DNA of 64,000 nt from Bacillus multifaciens (GCF_030756675.1 NZ_JAVBXD010000012.1:1-64000), one strand, 5' to 3'; shown: positions 7,964 through 16,271, counted from the stretch's first letter. The notes: generated by a model not told the origin, from the letters alone. Numbers and translations: made by a program.

Positions 7964-8521
7964 ATGAGAAAATTATCCATATTACTTACTTTAAGTCTAG
8001 TATTTGTCAGTGTTACGGCTGCTTGCACACAAGATAAAAAAGATAGTGCAGTTGAAAATGGTTCAATAGAAGAATCAACTGCAAAAAATGAAAATAAAGA
8101 ATTAATAAATTTTGAAGAAAAAGAAACTATGAGCCGCTTGGAACAAGGTATTTTATTAGTTGGTGAGAGTATTAAGGGAGGCTATTACTTGACCACCGTT
8201 CAAAGTGCATATTTAAATGATAGCAACGATTCTATCGTTGTTAATGTCTCTGTAAAAAATGTACGAGGTCAAATGATTGGACTATCAGAATTAAAATATA
8301 CCTTAAAAGATGAAAAAAACGGTAAGGCGTATGAAGGAAAGGTGCTTGACCAAAACCCTTCTCCTTATGACATACAAGTTAAACCAAATGAAACGGTAGA
8401 ATTGAAAATAGCTTTTGAAGTACCAGGTACCGCAGATGAATATATGTTTTATATTGAAAGCTCTTTAGACCCTCTAGAAACACACTGGAAAATTGATAAG
8501 CTGCAATCACCAAAAAACTAA
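7964..8521 (+). CDS. Lipoprotein with Ig-like (DUF4352/DUF5067-type) domain
   Basis: A 185-residue protein. The signal peptide ends in a lipobox (VTAAC, Cys about residue 20), so it should be anchored to the outer membrane leaflet. An acidic, Asn/Glu-rich linker (residues 22-55) leads to a beta-sandwich of about 115 residues with the NVSVKNVRGQ and KPNETVELKIAFEVP features of DUF4352/DUF5067-like surface domains. ATG 7964 follows AAGGAG at good spacing; an upstream in-frame ATG at 7904 has no ribosome site and would hide the signal peptide. Function is unknown. Confidence 0.7.
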   Translation: MRKLSILLTLSLVFVSVTAACTQDKKDSAVENGSIEESTAKNENKELINFEEKETMSRLEQGILLVGESIKGGYYLTTVQSAYLNDSNDSIVVNVSVKNVRGQMIGLSELKYTLKDEKNGKAYEGKVLDQNPSPYDIQVKPNETVELKIAFEVPGTADEYMFYIESSLDPLETHWKIDKLQSPKN

Positions 8522-8621
8522 GTCTAAATATAATTTGGTGGAAGTGTTCTTTAATATGAATTATATATTCGAAAAGTAAACAATGCTAATTCCAAGCGAG
8601 CGGTTAACTTTTTGGACAAAT

Positions 8622-8685
8622 AATTTACTTCCGCTTTCACTGATTATGTGAAAAGAGAGTAGTTCGTAATGCTTTCTTGTACACC
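8622..8685 (+). repeat. Dispersed repeat A, copy 3
   Basis: The core CACTGATTATGTGAAAAG starts at 8638, preceded by ACTTCCG and followed by AGAGTAG, CGTAATG and TTTCTTGTACA. It is closest to copy 1. It lies between the lipoprotein gene and the DUF4241-like gene. Confidence 0.65.
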
Positions 8686-8757
8686 ATAGACATACACTAT
8701 AAAATGGGATTTAAGCTGTATTATTAAAGTAATTAATTTTTAATTGGAGTGTTTTAT

Positions 8758-9306
8758 ATGGCATTAAAAGAATTAGGTATCTTTGAAATAAAAAGTAATA
8801 AGATTGTTGTGAGTGACCCTTGTTATCCAATAGAATTTGCAGTTACTGAAGATGAATATGTAGAGGATGAGGATTTATCTTTAATGCTAACTCCCGCAAA
8901 ACAGGGCAACTGGAAAGCTACTGTATATTACTCCGAAGATGAAGTCGTTACAAAGCTCGTTGCTGCTCACGTTGAAGCAAATGAAGATAGTGCTTGGATA
9001 GGACTGGATAAAGGTATTGGAGTTGATGCTGCACAAGCGGGAATTTTCGATTCAACCATTTATGGAAAAGATGAGATGATTACATATGAGGTAAAAAACA
9101 CTTTCGATATAGATATGGATGAAGAAGGACTTAAATTTTATGTAGCTTGTAGCGATATAACTGCTGAAGATGATCAGGCAGGAATAATAATAGGTGGTGC
9201 AGTATCAGTTTCAGGTTTAGGAGACGGTTGGTATCCAGTTCACATTCAACGTGATGAAAGTGATCAAATTGTTGGTGTTCTGATAGATTTTTATGAGGAA
9301 GAATAA
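8758..9306 (+). CDS. DUF4241-like protein
   Basis: A 182-residue acidic, soluble protein. Residues 15-22 (IVVSDPCY) and the GQAGIFD-like block (VDAAQAGIFDSTIYG) resemble DUF4241, a family of unknown function often found in accessory regions. The protein has many Asp and Glu residues and only two or three Cys. GGAG lies 8 bases before ATG 8758, while a GTG at 8749 touches the ribosome site. It is followed by the wreckage of a cysteine-rich gene, so the locus looks like a decaying accessory cassette. Confidence 0.55.
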   Translation: MALKELGIFEIKSNKIVVSDPCYPIEFAVTEDEYVEDEDLSLMLTPAKQGNWKATVYYSEDEVVTKLVAAHVEANEDSAWIGLDKGIGVDAAQAGIFDSTIYGKDEMITYEVKNTFDIDMDEEGLKFYVACSDITAEDDQAGIIIGGAVSVSGLGDGWYPVHIQRDESDQIVGVLIDFYEEE

Positions 9307-9349
9307 CCTTGGGTAACGGAGCTTAGGTTAATTAGAACGAGGGAAATGA

Positions 9350-9557
9350 ATGGCTTACATATGTCTAGTTTGCGAATAAGATGGTTTAGAAGAGCCACCC
9401 TATGATGAGGCTGGAAATCGTTTTTACGAAATATGCTTTTGTTGTCGTTTTGAATATGAATTTGATAATCTAGATCCAGGATAGCTTTGAACAATCTAGA
9501 TGAGATTGGGCTGAACAAGGAGCAAACTGGTTCAGCGAGTATTTAAAACCATTTTAA
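9350..9557 (+). pseudogene. Cysteine-rich CPCC-type protein, broken by stops
   Basis: The frame from ATG 9350 reads MAYICLVCE, then TAA (9377-9379), then DGLEEPPYDEAGNRFYEICF and CCRFEYEFDNLDPG before TAG. After a frameshift the text continues WAEQGANWFSEYLKPF to TAA 9555-9557. This is the layout of the small CPCC (PF14206-type) proteins, with two Cys pairs forming a likely zinc site. There is at least one nonsense change and one frameshift, so no functional product is expected. Confidence 0.6.
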
Positions 9558-9627
9558 TGGAGCTTAAAAACAGTTAGAAAATATTAATGAAATAATAAAA
9601 AATTAATTTTCGAGTGAGGCATAAACT

Positions 9628-9726
9628 ATGTCAGTAACATTTTATATAGCTAGTACCAGAGAAGAAGTTAATCATTCTAAATATGGGGTTTATTTGGAAG
9701 TGTGTTTTAGATGGTTGAAAGACTGA
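9628..9726 (+). CDS. Short ORF, 32 codons, probable gene fragment
   Basis: ATG 9628 has GAGTGAGG upstream and encodes MSVTFYIASTREEVNHSKYG before ending at TGA 9724. The ribosome site is good, but the product is short and looks like the first part of a larger protein. It lies between the CPCC wreck and a terminator. It could equally be a real micro-protein. Confidence 0.35.
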   Translation: MSVTFYIASTREEVNHSKYGVYLEVCFRWLKD

Positions 9727-9736
9727 TAGCCTCCTA

Positions 9737-9766
9737 GCCTCCTAATTAATTAGGGAGGCTTTTAAG
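9737..9766 (+). terminator. Terminator
   Basis: AGCCTCCTA (9738-9746) pairs with TAGGGAGGCT (9751-9760), with one bulge, followed by TTTTAAG. It ends the decayed accessory stretch. Confidence 0.6.
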
Positions 9767-9863
9767 TTTGGATCAAAACTATATGCTACATTGTATATGT
9801 TAATACAAATTGATTATTAATTTAAAAATCCCAATATTTCCATCCAAAAGGTGAGGGGGGAAG

Positions 9864-10028
9864 ATGAATTATTTAATAAAAAGAAGGCTTGTCTGTAATC
9901 ATATTAATAATGTGATGCGAAAACTAATGAATAAGAGACTTCACATCGCCTACGTATTCATTTTACTTAAAACACTACTCCTGCTAAATATATTGTATAA
10001 GCAAGATGAACAAAAACGAGACCCCTAA
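9864..10028 (+). CDS. Small single-pass membrane protein, 54 residues
   Basis: ATG 9864 is preceded by GAGGGGGGAAG, a very strong ribosome site. The product is basic at the N-terminus (IKRRLVCN, then MRKLMNKR) with one hydrophobic helix (about residues 28-45, AYVFILLKTLLLLNILY) and a charged tail. Its stop codon lies inside the left arm of the terminator at 10013, which is typical of genuine compact genes. Size and topology suit a regulatory or stress micro-protein, or a type I toxin-like peptide. I do not recognise it. Confidence 0.5.
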   Translation: MNYLIKRRLVCNHINNVMRKLMNKRLHIAYVFILLKTLLLLNILYKQDEQKRDP

Positions 10029-10055
10029 CTTATTTATAGTTAGGGGTCTCGTTTT
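10013..10055. terminator. Bidirectional terminator
   Basis: AAAACGAGACCCCTAAC (10013-10029) pairs perfectly over 17 bases with 10039-10055; the arms end in A-runs and T-runs. It serves the 54-codon gene on the plus strand and the KimA-like gene on the minus strand. Confidence 0.85.
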
Positions 10056-10089
10056 ATAGAAAAATAGAATCTTATAACATTTCCAAACT

Positions 10090-11913
10090 CTATTTTTTAA
10101 ATCGATACGGAACAGTTGAAACAATAACATTCTTTTTATATAAAAGATAAATCCTTAATAAAACACTAGATTGGTTGTGTAAAATGTTATGCCAACTTTT
10201 CTTTGTAATAAACTGCGGAATGAGAACAGTAACGGAATGATGCTTTTCTTGTGCTTTCTCTTGAATCATTGCTACTAATTTTGTGATAGGTCTCATTAAG
10301 CTTCTGTATGAAGAGACGACTGTAATAAGACGAACATCTGGTTTCCATTCTTTCCATTTTTGCTGCATCTTTAATTCACTTTCTTTATCAAAGGCTACAT
10401 ATACAGCGATGACAGTATCACCGATAGCCTCAGCATAATTAATGGATTGTTCGACTACCTTTGTAATTCCAGCAACCGGTACGATGACAATGTTTTCTTC
10501 GATTTTGTGCGGAATTTCATTTGGATCGATACGTAATTGTTCTCCAACTGCATCGTAATGTTTATGGATACAATGGAAGATATACACAATAATTGGCAGG
10601 AAGATAACAACAGACCATACTTGTGTAAACTTTGTGATAAAGAAAATAAGTAATACAGATAATGAAATAAGTGCGCCTACTAAATTTGTTAGTAATTTCG
10701 GCAACCAACCTGCTGGTTTTTCACGCAACCATTTTATAATCATTCCCGTTTGTGACAAAGTGAAAGGAAGGAACACACCAACTGCGTACAGCGGGATTAA
10801 TTGTTCTGTTTTTCCTTGAAACGCAACAATTAAAATAATGGAAGCAATCCCCAGGGTCATAATTCCATTTGAGTATCCTAATCGATCACCGCGCATTAAA
10901 AACATGCGAGGCATGTATTTATCTGATGCTAGGTTGTAAGCTAATAATGGGAAAGCGGAGAATCCTGTATTAGCAGCTAATACTAAAATAAGTGCAGTTG
11001 TTCCTTGAATAAAGTAATACACATAATTTCTTCCGAATATATCCGAAGCAATTTGAGAAACAACAGTTTCATTGTGTTTCGGAGCAATACCGTACCAATA
11101 TGCTAAAACGGTGATACCAGTAAATAAGACTGCAAGAATTGCTCCCATCATCACTAAAGTAGTGGCTGCATTTTTAGCAGCTGGTGCCTTAAAGTTAGGG
11201 ATTGCATTTGAAATCGCTTCTACACCAGTTAATGCAGAACACCCAGATGAGAATGCTTTTAATAAAAAGAATAATGTAATTCCTGGCGCTACCGTACCAA
11301 TAGGTGTATGTAAAGATGCCGGCGCTTGTCCAGTGGCAATTTTAAAGACTCCAACAGAAATTAATACGATAAGTGCTAGTACAAAGAGATAGACAGGATA
11401 AGCTAGAATAGAAGCAGATTCTGTTACTCCTCTAAGGTTCAGAATTGTAATGAAAATAACAAGTATTACAGCAATTATTACTGTGTACTGATGTAATGCT
11501 GGAAATGCTGATGTAATTGCATCTGTCCCTGCAGACACACTTACAGCTACGGTAAGAATATAATCTACCAGTAAGGATCCCCCGGCAATAAGTCCAGCGT
11601 TTATTCCTATATTTGTTTTAGAAACAACGTAAGCTCCTCCGCCGTGTGGATAGGCATAAATGATTTGTCTGTACGATAAAATAAGTGCCGTTAACAAAAC
11701 GAGAACGCCAATTGCAATTGGAATAGAATACCAAAAAGCAATTGATCCAATTGTTGCAAGAACGATTAAAATTTGCTCAGTTCCGTATGCAACAGAAGAA
11801 AGAGCATCAGATGATAGAATGGCTAATGCCTTTAATTTATTTAATTTTTGTTCACCTAATGCATTTGATTTAAGAGGTCTACCAATTAAAAACCTTTTGA
11901 ATACTGAAAACAT
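10090..11913 (-). CDS. kimA: KimA-like APC-family potassium transporter
   Basis: A 607-residue protein: an APC-superfamily core of about 12 helices (residues 1-450) and a cytoplasmic C-terminal domain (about 460-607, starting near ENIVIVPVAGITKVVEQS) resembling a universal-stress-protein fold. Size, the start MFSVFKRFLIGRPLKSNALG and the C-terminal domain match B. subtilis KimA (YdaO), a proton-coupled high-affinity K+ importer inhibited by c-di-AMP. ATG 11913 follows GGTGGTG; the frame is open to 11958 but the added residues look like leader sequence. No ydaO-type c-di-AMP riboswitch is evident upstream. The gene is monocistronic. Confidence 0.65.
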   Translation of the reverse strand: MFSVFKRFLIGRPLKSNALGEQKLNKLKALAILSSDALSSVAYGTEQILIVLATIGSIAFWYSIPIAIGVLVLLTALILSYRQIIYAYPHGGGAYVVSKTNIGINAGLIAGGSLLVDYILTVAVSVSAGTDAITSAFPALHQYTVIIAVILVIFITILNLRGVTESASILAYPVYLFVLALIVLISVGVFKIATGQAPASLHTPIGTVAPGITLFFLLKAFSSGCSALTGVEAISNAIPNFKAPAAKNAATTLVMMGAILAVLFTGITVLAYWYGIAPKHNETVVSQIASDIFGRNYVYYFIQGTTALILVLAANTGFSAFPLLAYNLASDKYMPRMFLMRGDRLGYSNGIMTLGIASIILIVAFQGKTEQLIPLYAVGVFLPFTLSQTGMIIKWLREKPAGWLPKLLTNLVGALISLSVLLIFFITKFTQVWSVVIFLPIIVYIFHCIHKHYDAVGEQLRIDPNEIPHKIEENIVIVPVAGITKVVEQSINYAEAIGDTVIAVYVAFDKESELKMQQKWKEWKPDVRLITVVSSYRSLMRPITKLVAMIQEKAQEKHHSVTVLIPQFITKKSWHNILHNQSSVLLRIYLLYKKNVIVSTVPYRFKK

Positions 11914-12076
11914 GGATGCACCACCAATAAGTAAATTTTCCAATGAACAGAATATCACAATTGGTAGCGAGTGAATAGATATTTTTATGATGAATTTTTA
12001 CTTCTTTCATAATAAATTGACAAAACAGTGACAGAATAACTTTTTTACTTCATAAAAAGAATGTGATTTTACTTTA

Positions 12077-12526
12077 TTAAATATGGAATTCAATCGTTTC
12101 AATACCCATTTCTCGTGCAATTAATGTAAAATTTTCTTTGCTTATTTTGAGATGCCCATATCTAAATGGATAACCCCACTTTTTCTTATCTTGAATAAAA
12201 GATAGTTGATCAATAAGAGGGTGAATGTCTATTTCTTTACATGGATAAAATTTGATATTTCTACGAAAAGGAATAAAGCCGTTCCCCATATCAAACTCGT
12301 AAATATGGTCATCAATTACTTTACCAATAGCTGTGAACATTTGACATGGTGCCTTTTCATTTAATTTATATTTAGAAGAATAATATATAATCCAATCTCC
12401 AAATTTCATTCTTTTTAAAGGGAAGGATTTGCCATGGCAAAGTTGGGCGAATCCACCTTCCACACCTTTTAAAACATGATCCCTTGAAGCGACACCGATC
12501 CAATAGTTGATCTCGTTCATTGGCAT
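12077..12526 (-). CDS. EVE-domain protein (UPF0310 type)
   Basis: A 149-residue protein that is essentially one EVE domain: NYWIGVASRDHVLKG near residue 6, FAQLCHGK, then MKFGDWIIYYS. EVE domains are PUA-like folds that bind modified bases in nucleic acids. The start is ATG 12526, one base after the rhodanese stop (TAATATG junction), with GGGTG upstream inside the rhodanese gene, so translation is probably coupled. Third gene of a marR-rhodanese-EVE operon. The link between EVE and sulfur or redox genes is unusual and I cannot explain it. Confidence 0.75.
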   Translation of the reverse strand: MPMNEINYWIGVASRDHVLKGVEGGFAQLCHGKSFPLKRMKFGDWIIYYSSKYKLNEKAPCQMFTAIGKVIDDHIYEFDMGNGFIPFRRNIKFYPCKEIDIHPLIDQLSFIQDKKKWGYPFRYGHLKISKENFTLIAREMGIETIEFHI

Positions 12527-12527
12527 A

Positions 12528-12920
12528 TTAGCACCCGCATGATGAATTACTAGTTTCTTCAAAAAATAAAGATGAAGTTGGTAAATTCATTGTTTTCCAT
12601 GCGGCAATACCTCCAGCAAGTTCTTTCACATTATATCCATTTTCTAAAAGGAATAAAGCTGATTTCGCAGCTGTATTACACCATACGTCCCAGCAATATA
12701 AAATGATTATTTTGTCTTTTGGTAACTCTGATAACCGATTTTCTAATTCAGATTGTGGAATTTCCAGTGCTCCTGTTATGACTTCTTTTTTTAACTCCCG
12801 CGTTCCATTTCGCACATCAACTAACATGTAAGCATCAGGATTTAACTTTTTGACCTGTAAAAAATCCATTGGACTAAATGTAGAAGCAATACGACTTTTA
12901 AAATATTCCATTTTTAGCAT
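12528..12920 (-). CDS. Rhodanese-like sulfurtransferase
   Basis: A 130-residue single rhodanese domain. The usual landmarks are visible: VDVRNGTREL (residues 34-43), GALEIPQSEL, and the active-site loop YCWDVWCNTAAKSA with Cys76 as the likely catalytic residue and Cys81 close by. GGIAAW follows. The C-terminus ends SSCGC, adding a possible redox pair. Proteins of this family carry persulfide sulfur. GGAGG lies 9 bases before ATG 12920, within the end of marR, and the two genes are one base apart. Confidence 0.85.
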   Translation of the reverse strand: MLKMEYFKSRIASTFSPMDFLQVKKLNPDAYMLVDVRNGTRELKKEVITGALEIPQSELENRLSELPKDKIIILYCWDVWCNTAAKSALFLLENGYNVKELAGGIAAWKTMNLPTSSLFFEETSNSSCGC

Positions 12921-12921
12921 A

Positions 12922-13350
12922 TTAACATTCCTCCGCGTTTTTTAAGATTTTTAACAAACAAGTTTTTAGAAAGTGTTGTTCTTCTTTCGTTAAAGGAGAT
13001 AAAATCTCCATCTCCGATTGTGTTAACAATCCCCAACAATTTTCTAATACGTCCTGACCTTTGTCTGTAATTTGGATGCAATATGATCTGCGGTCTTTTG
13101 GATTTTTTATTCGAATTAAGTATTGTAGTGATTCTAAATGGTCAATAAAATCTACCATTGTTGTCCGATCGATTCTTAATTCGTCAGCAATTTCTTTTTG
13201 AGAAAGGTTCGGTTTTTCATTGATTTTAATTAAAACGCCATATTGTCTGGCATTAATGTCGTAAGGTTTTAATTTTTCAATCAAGTCGAGTTCTAGTAAT
13301 TGCTCTACTTTTCCTGTAAGGAATCCGTATGATTCTAGGATTCTGCTCAA
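12922..13350 (-). CDS. MarR family transcriptional regulator
   Basis: A winged-helix regulator of about 142 residues: dimerisation helices at both ends and the DNA-binding core KPNLSQKEIADELRIDRTTM, followed by the wing NPKDRRSYCIQITDKG. A Cys lies in the wing strand and another at the extreme C-terminus (AEEC), so redox sensing is possible. I prefer TTG 13350, which has AAAGGGGATG at good spacing; ATG 13374 in the same frame lacks a ribosome site. It leads the marR-rhodanese-EVE operon and probably represses it through the palindrome over its promoter. Confidence 0.8.
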   Translation of the reverse strand: MSRILESYGFLTGKVEQLLELDLIEKLKPYDINARQYGVLIKINEKPNLSQKEIADELRIDRTTMVDFIDHLESLQYLIRIKNPKDRRSYCIQITDKGQDVLENCWGLLTQSEMEILSPLTKEEQHFLKTCLLKILKNAEEC

Positions 13351-13384
13351 TGTATCATCCCCTTTAATAATCATCTTTACATAT

Positions 13385-13416
13385 AATCAGTATAACTGAC
13401 TATTTTTGAGTGTCAA
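13385..13416 (-). promoter_or_regulatory. Promoter and operator of the marR operon
   Basis: On the minus strand TTGACA (13416-13411) and TATACT (13394-13389) are 16 bases apart, a good sigma-A promoter. An imperfect palindrome AGTCAGTTATACTGATT (13401-13385) covers the -10 box. That placement suits autorepression by the MarR protein. Confidence 0.65.
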
Positions 13417-13524
13417 TCATTAAATGGTAAAAAAGAGAGTGGGAGATAAAAAATGGGAAAAAGTGAACTTTTTTCTAGTTTAATGGTAATAAATATATAG
13501 AATAAAAAATAAGGAGGGAAGAGT

Positions 13525-14100
13525 TTGGAGGAACAACGGTTAATTCAACAAGTAAAACAAGGAGACAAAGAGGCATTTAATCAACTACTTCAACCGTATA
13601 TACAAAAAGCATACCAAACATCTTATCTCATAGTAGATGACAAAGGGTTAGCAGAAGATGCGGTACAGGAATCACTTATACAAACATATGAATCTATCCA
13701 TCGTTTTAATGGAGAGATTGCTTCGTTTAAGACTTGGTTTCATCAAATTTTGATTCATACAACTTTAAAACAGAAACGAAAAAAACGTTTTGGTTTTTTG
13801 CAACCTGAAACATGGTTTCGTATAAAAGATGTGAAAACACCTGAACATAATTATCTCATACAAGAAGAGTCGCAGATGATCCTTGATGCGGTGCAGCAAT
13901 TATCTAGCAAGCATCAAATTGTTATTATACTTTTTTACTATCAAGATTTATCTATTTTAGAAATTTCGGAAGTGTTAAATGTAAAAGAAGGGACAGTAAA
14001 ATCGCGTCTTTATAAAGCGAAAGAAAAGCTGAAGGATTATTTAGCACATACTATTTTTTTAGACCGTGATACGGAGGTGAGTGTATGGATCGAAAAATAA
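13525..14100 (+). CDS. ECF-type RNA polymerase sigma factor
   Basis: A 191-residue protein with region 2 (residues 8-75, AEDAVQESLIQTYESIHRF and SFKTWFHQILIH) and region 4 (about 120-175, SSKHQIVIILFYYQDLSILE then VKEGTVKSRLYKAKEKL). The start is TTG 13525 with AAGGAGG 7 bases before it. It overlaps the downstream anti-sigma gene by 16 bases, the usual arrangement for translational coupling of an ECF factor with its inhibitor. The signal sensed and the regulon are unknown. Confidence 0.85.
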   Translation: MEEQRLIQQVKQGDKEAFNQLLQPYIQKAYQTSYLIVDDKGLAEDAVQESLIQTYESIHRFNGEIASFKTWFHQILIHTTLKQKRKKRFGFLQPETWFRIKDVKTPEHNYLIQEESQMILDAVQQLSSKHQIVIILFYYQDLSILEISEVLNVKEGTVKSRLYKAKEKLKDYLAHTIFLDRDTEVSVWIEK

Positions 14101-15203
14101 AGGAGGCATTTCATGAAAAAGCGAATGGAACTTCATTTCCACGGCACGTAAATATTGAACAACTGTTACATAGTAAGAAGAAAAAAATGACCGTCTGGAA
14201 ACAGTATGTTGCGATAGCCTCTGTCGTAATTTGTTTAGTAGCTACTATATTTGGATTAACGTTTCCTGCTTCTGCGGTAAGTATTCCTGTTATAAGAGAT
14301 ATTTTTAGATTTTTTGATAGCGAAAGAGTTGAACTTCATAACGAAGTTAAAATTAATAAAGAGGAGGGACCAGGACTTCATCATGAGTATAAGAAGTACT
14401 CGAATGAACTCAATCTTACTCAAGAGAGTAACGGAATTAAATTCACTATACATGATGCGATTTATGATGGGCAGACAGTATCTGTAACGTATTCTATTGA
14501 AAGTGATCAAGATTTAGGTGACAATCCACTTACTTTGGACTTTTTAAAAATAAAAGGGGCTGAAGGTACATCGGGAAGTAATGGGATTAAAAAAATAGAT
14601 AACTATAAGTATGTAGGTTTAGTTACTGCTAGTGCTTTGGAGGCTACTAAAGAAGAGAGTGTAAATATGCAATGGATAATAGATAGTATTAAAAACTTAG
14701 ATACGCAGAAAGAAATAAAAGGAAACTGGAAATTTGACTTCACTTTAAAGTCAACAGAACGTAAAGAAAAATTAATCCATAGTAGTGTAGAACAAGATGG
14801 AGTAAAAGTATTTATTGAGAAGTTATCCATATCACCGATGTCATTTATCATTTCGTATAAACAAGAAGTTTCCGAGTTTATGAAAAATAGGTGGGATGAA
14901 GTAAATGTTGATTTGAGAGTTAAAGATGATTTAGGGAATAGTTATGCTGGAGAAGGAAATGGGAGTATACGTGATGAAAGTTCTTATACTTTGAATGGAA
15001 GTAAAACATTTCAAAAAATTAATCCGAATGCAACAAAACTTATTATAACTCCTCATGTTATGTTAAGTAATCACAATGCTGATAACTATGGAGAAGCGGG
15101 AGGGACTGGAAGTGGAGGAAGTAAATTTAATATACTAAAGAAAATCGGTAGCCAAAAAGAAGACCTCCTATTAAAAGATATCGTTATCGAATTGGAAAAG
15201 TAA
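14085..15203 (+). CDS. DUF4179 anti-sigma factor
   Basis: A 372-residue single-pass membrane protein. The cytoplasmic N-terminus (residues 1-43) would bind the sigma factor. The membrane helix is about residues 44-66 (YVAIASVVICLVATIFG). The external part is mostly beta, with the DUF4179 domain after the helix and a second beta region to the end. GGAGGTGAG precedes ATG 14085. The pair resembles the sigma/DUF4179 operons common in Bacillus. The extracellular domain presumably senses a cell-envelope signal; that is inference. Confidence 0.8.
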   Translation: MDRKIKEAFHEKANGTSFPRHVNIEQLLHSKKKKMTVWKQYVAIASVVICLVATIFGLTFPASAVSIPVIRDIFRFFDSERVELHNEVKINKEEGPGLHHEYKKYSNELNLTQESNGIKFTIHDAIYDGQTVSVTYSIESDQDLGDNPLTLDFLKIKGAEGTSGSNGIKKIDNYKYVGLVTASALEATKEESVNMQWIIDSIKNLDTQKEIKGNWKFDFTLKSTERKEKLIHSSVEQDGVKVFIEKLSISPMSFIISYKQEVSEFMKNRWDEVNVDLRVKDDLGNSYAGEGNGSIRDESSYTLNGSKTFQKINPNATKLIITPHVMLSNHNADNYGEAGGTGSGGSKFNILKKIGSQKEDLLLKDIVIELEK

Positions 15204-15213
15204 CATAGTAAAC

Positions 15214-15252
15214 GAAAGGACCGTTTTTTTAGTAGGACGGTCCTTTCTATGA
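15214..15252 (+). terminator. Terminator of the sigma/anti-sigma operon
   Basis: GAAAGGACCGT (15214-15224) pairs with ACGGTCCTTTC (15237-15247). The T-run after the stem is weak, while the loop holds seven T. Confidence 0.65.
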
Positions 15253-15353
15253 TAGTAATTAGGTATTACGTGTCGATATTCGAGATGTGTATACACAAAA
15301 TACTGAAAATTATGTTAAAATAGTGTTAATTGCTTGAAAAGGAGGATTTTATT

Positions 15354-16154
15354 GTGAAAAAAGATCGTCTTGCAAAAATAGATTTAACGAAAAGAATGGA
15401 ATCAAAAAAAATATATAATAAGAAGCTGGAAAAATATCAAATGCGTTTACTTGCGTTGCAGCAGATTTTACGAAAAGAAAAAATAGCTGTTATTTTGGCT
15501 ATGGAAGGCTGGGATGCTGCTGGGAAGGGCGGAGCAATTAAGCGAATTACTGAGCATCTTGATCCGCGCGGATTTCAAGTAAATCCAATTGGTGCACCTG
15601 CTCCTCATGAAAAACGCTATCATTATATGCAACGATTTTGGCGGAAAATTCCGCAATATGGTCAAATTACTATTTTTGATCGCTCATGGTACGGTCGTGT
15701 ACTGGTTGAACGCGTAGAGGGTTTCGCTACAAAGGAAGAGTGGACTAGGGCATACAGTGAAATTAATGATTTTGAAAAACTATTAACGGATGATCGTTAC
15801 ATAGTAGCAAAGTTTTTCTATCATATTAGTAAGGATGAACAGTTAGCACGATTTAAAGAACGAGAGCAAAATCCTCTTAAAAAATGGAAAATTACAGATG
15901 AAGATTGGCGCAATCGAGAAAAATGGGATGAATATGTCGAGGCTATGGAAGATATGTTTGAAAAAACAGACAAACCAAATGCAAAGTGGCATATTATACC
16001 TGGCAATGATAAGTTGTATGCGCGTGTGAAAACATTGAAAGTGATCATTTCATTAATTGAAGATTATTTCTTAGAACATAGTATAGAACTGCCATCATAC
16101 TATCATGAAATGAAAGAAGAAAAGGAAGAGGAAGACGAACAAATAAAGATGTAA
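15354..16154 (+). CDS. ppk2: Polyphosphate kinase 2 (PPK2)
   Basis: A 266-residue enzyme of the PPK2 family, which uses polyphosphate to phosphorylate nucleotides (AMP, ADP or GDP according to subclass). Visible motifs are the Walker A loop GWDAAGKGG (residues 52-60), the Walker B-like DRSWYGR (109-115) and the lid region with REQNPLKKWK. GTG 15354 follows AAGGAGG at 8 bases and is preferred to TTG 15330, which lies upstream of the ribosome site. The Glu/Lys-rich tail (MKEEKEEEDEQ) is unstructured. Monocistronic with its own terminator. Confidence 0.85.
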   Translation: MKKDRLAKIDLTKRMESKKIYNKKLEKYQMRLLALQQILRKEKIAVILAMEGWDAAGKGGAIKRITEHLDPRGFQVNPIGAPAPHEKRYHYMQRFWRKIPQYGQITIFDRSWYGRVLVERVEGFATKEEWTRAYSEINDFEKLLTDDRYIVAKFFYHISKDEQLARFKEREQNPLKKWKITDEDWRNREKWDEYVEAMEDMFEKTDKPNAKWHIIPGNDKLYARVKTLKVIISLIEDYFLEHSIELPSYYHEMKEEKEEEDEQIKM

Positions 16155-16213
16155 GCTGTTAAAGATGGGAATAGTGGTGCAGGAGATAGTGGAAGGAAAA
16201 TAATATAGTAATA

Positions 16214-16256
16214 TAAAGGACTGTCTTATTTTAATGGGACAGTCCTTTATATTTTA
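16214..16256 (+). terminator. Terminator of ppk2
   Basis: TAAAGGACTGTC (16214-16225) pairs with GACAGTCCTTTA (16238-16249), followed by TATTTTA. Confidence 0.8.
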
Positions 16257-16271
16257 GGAACGGTCATTATG

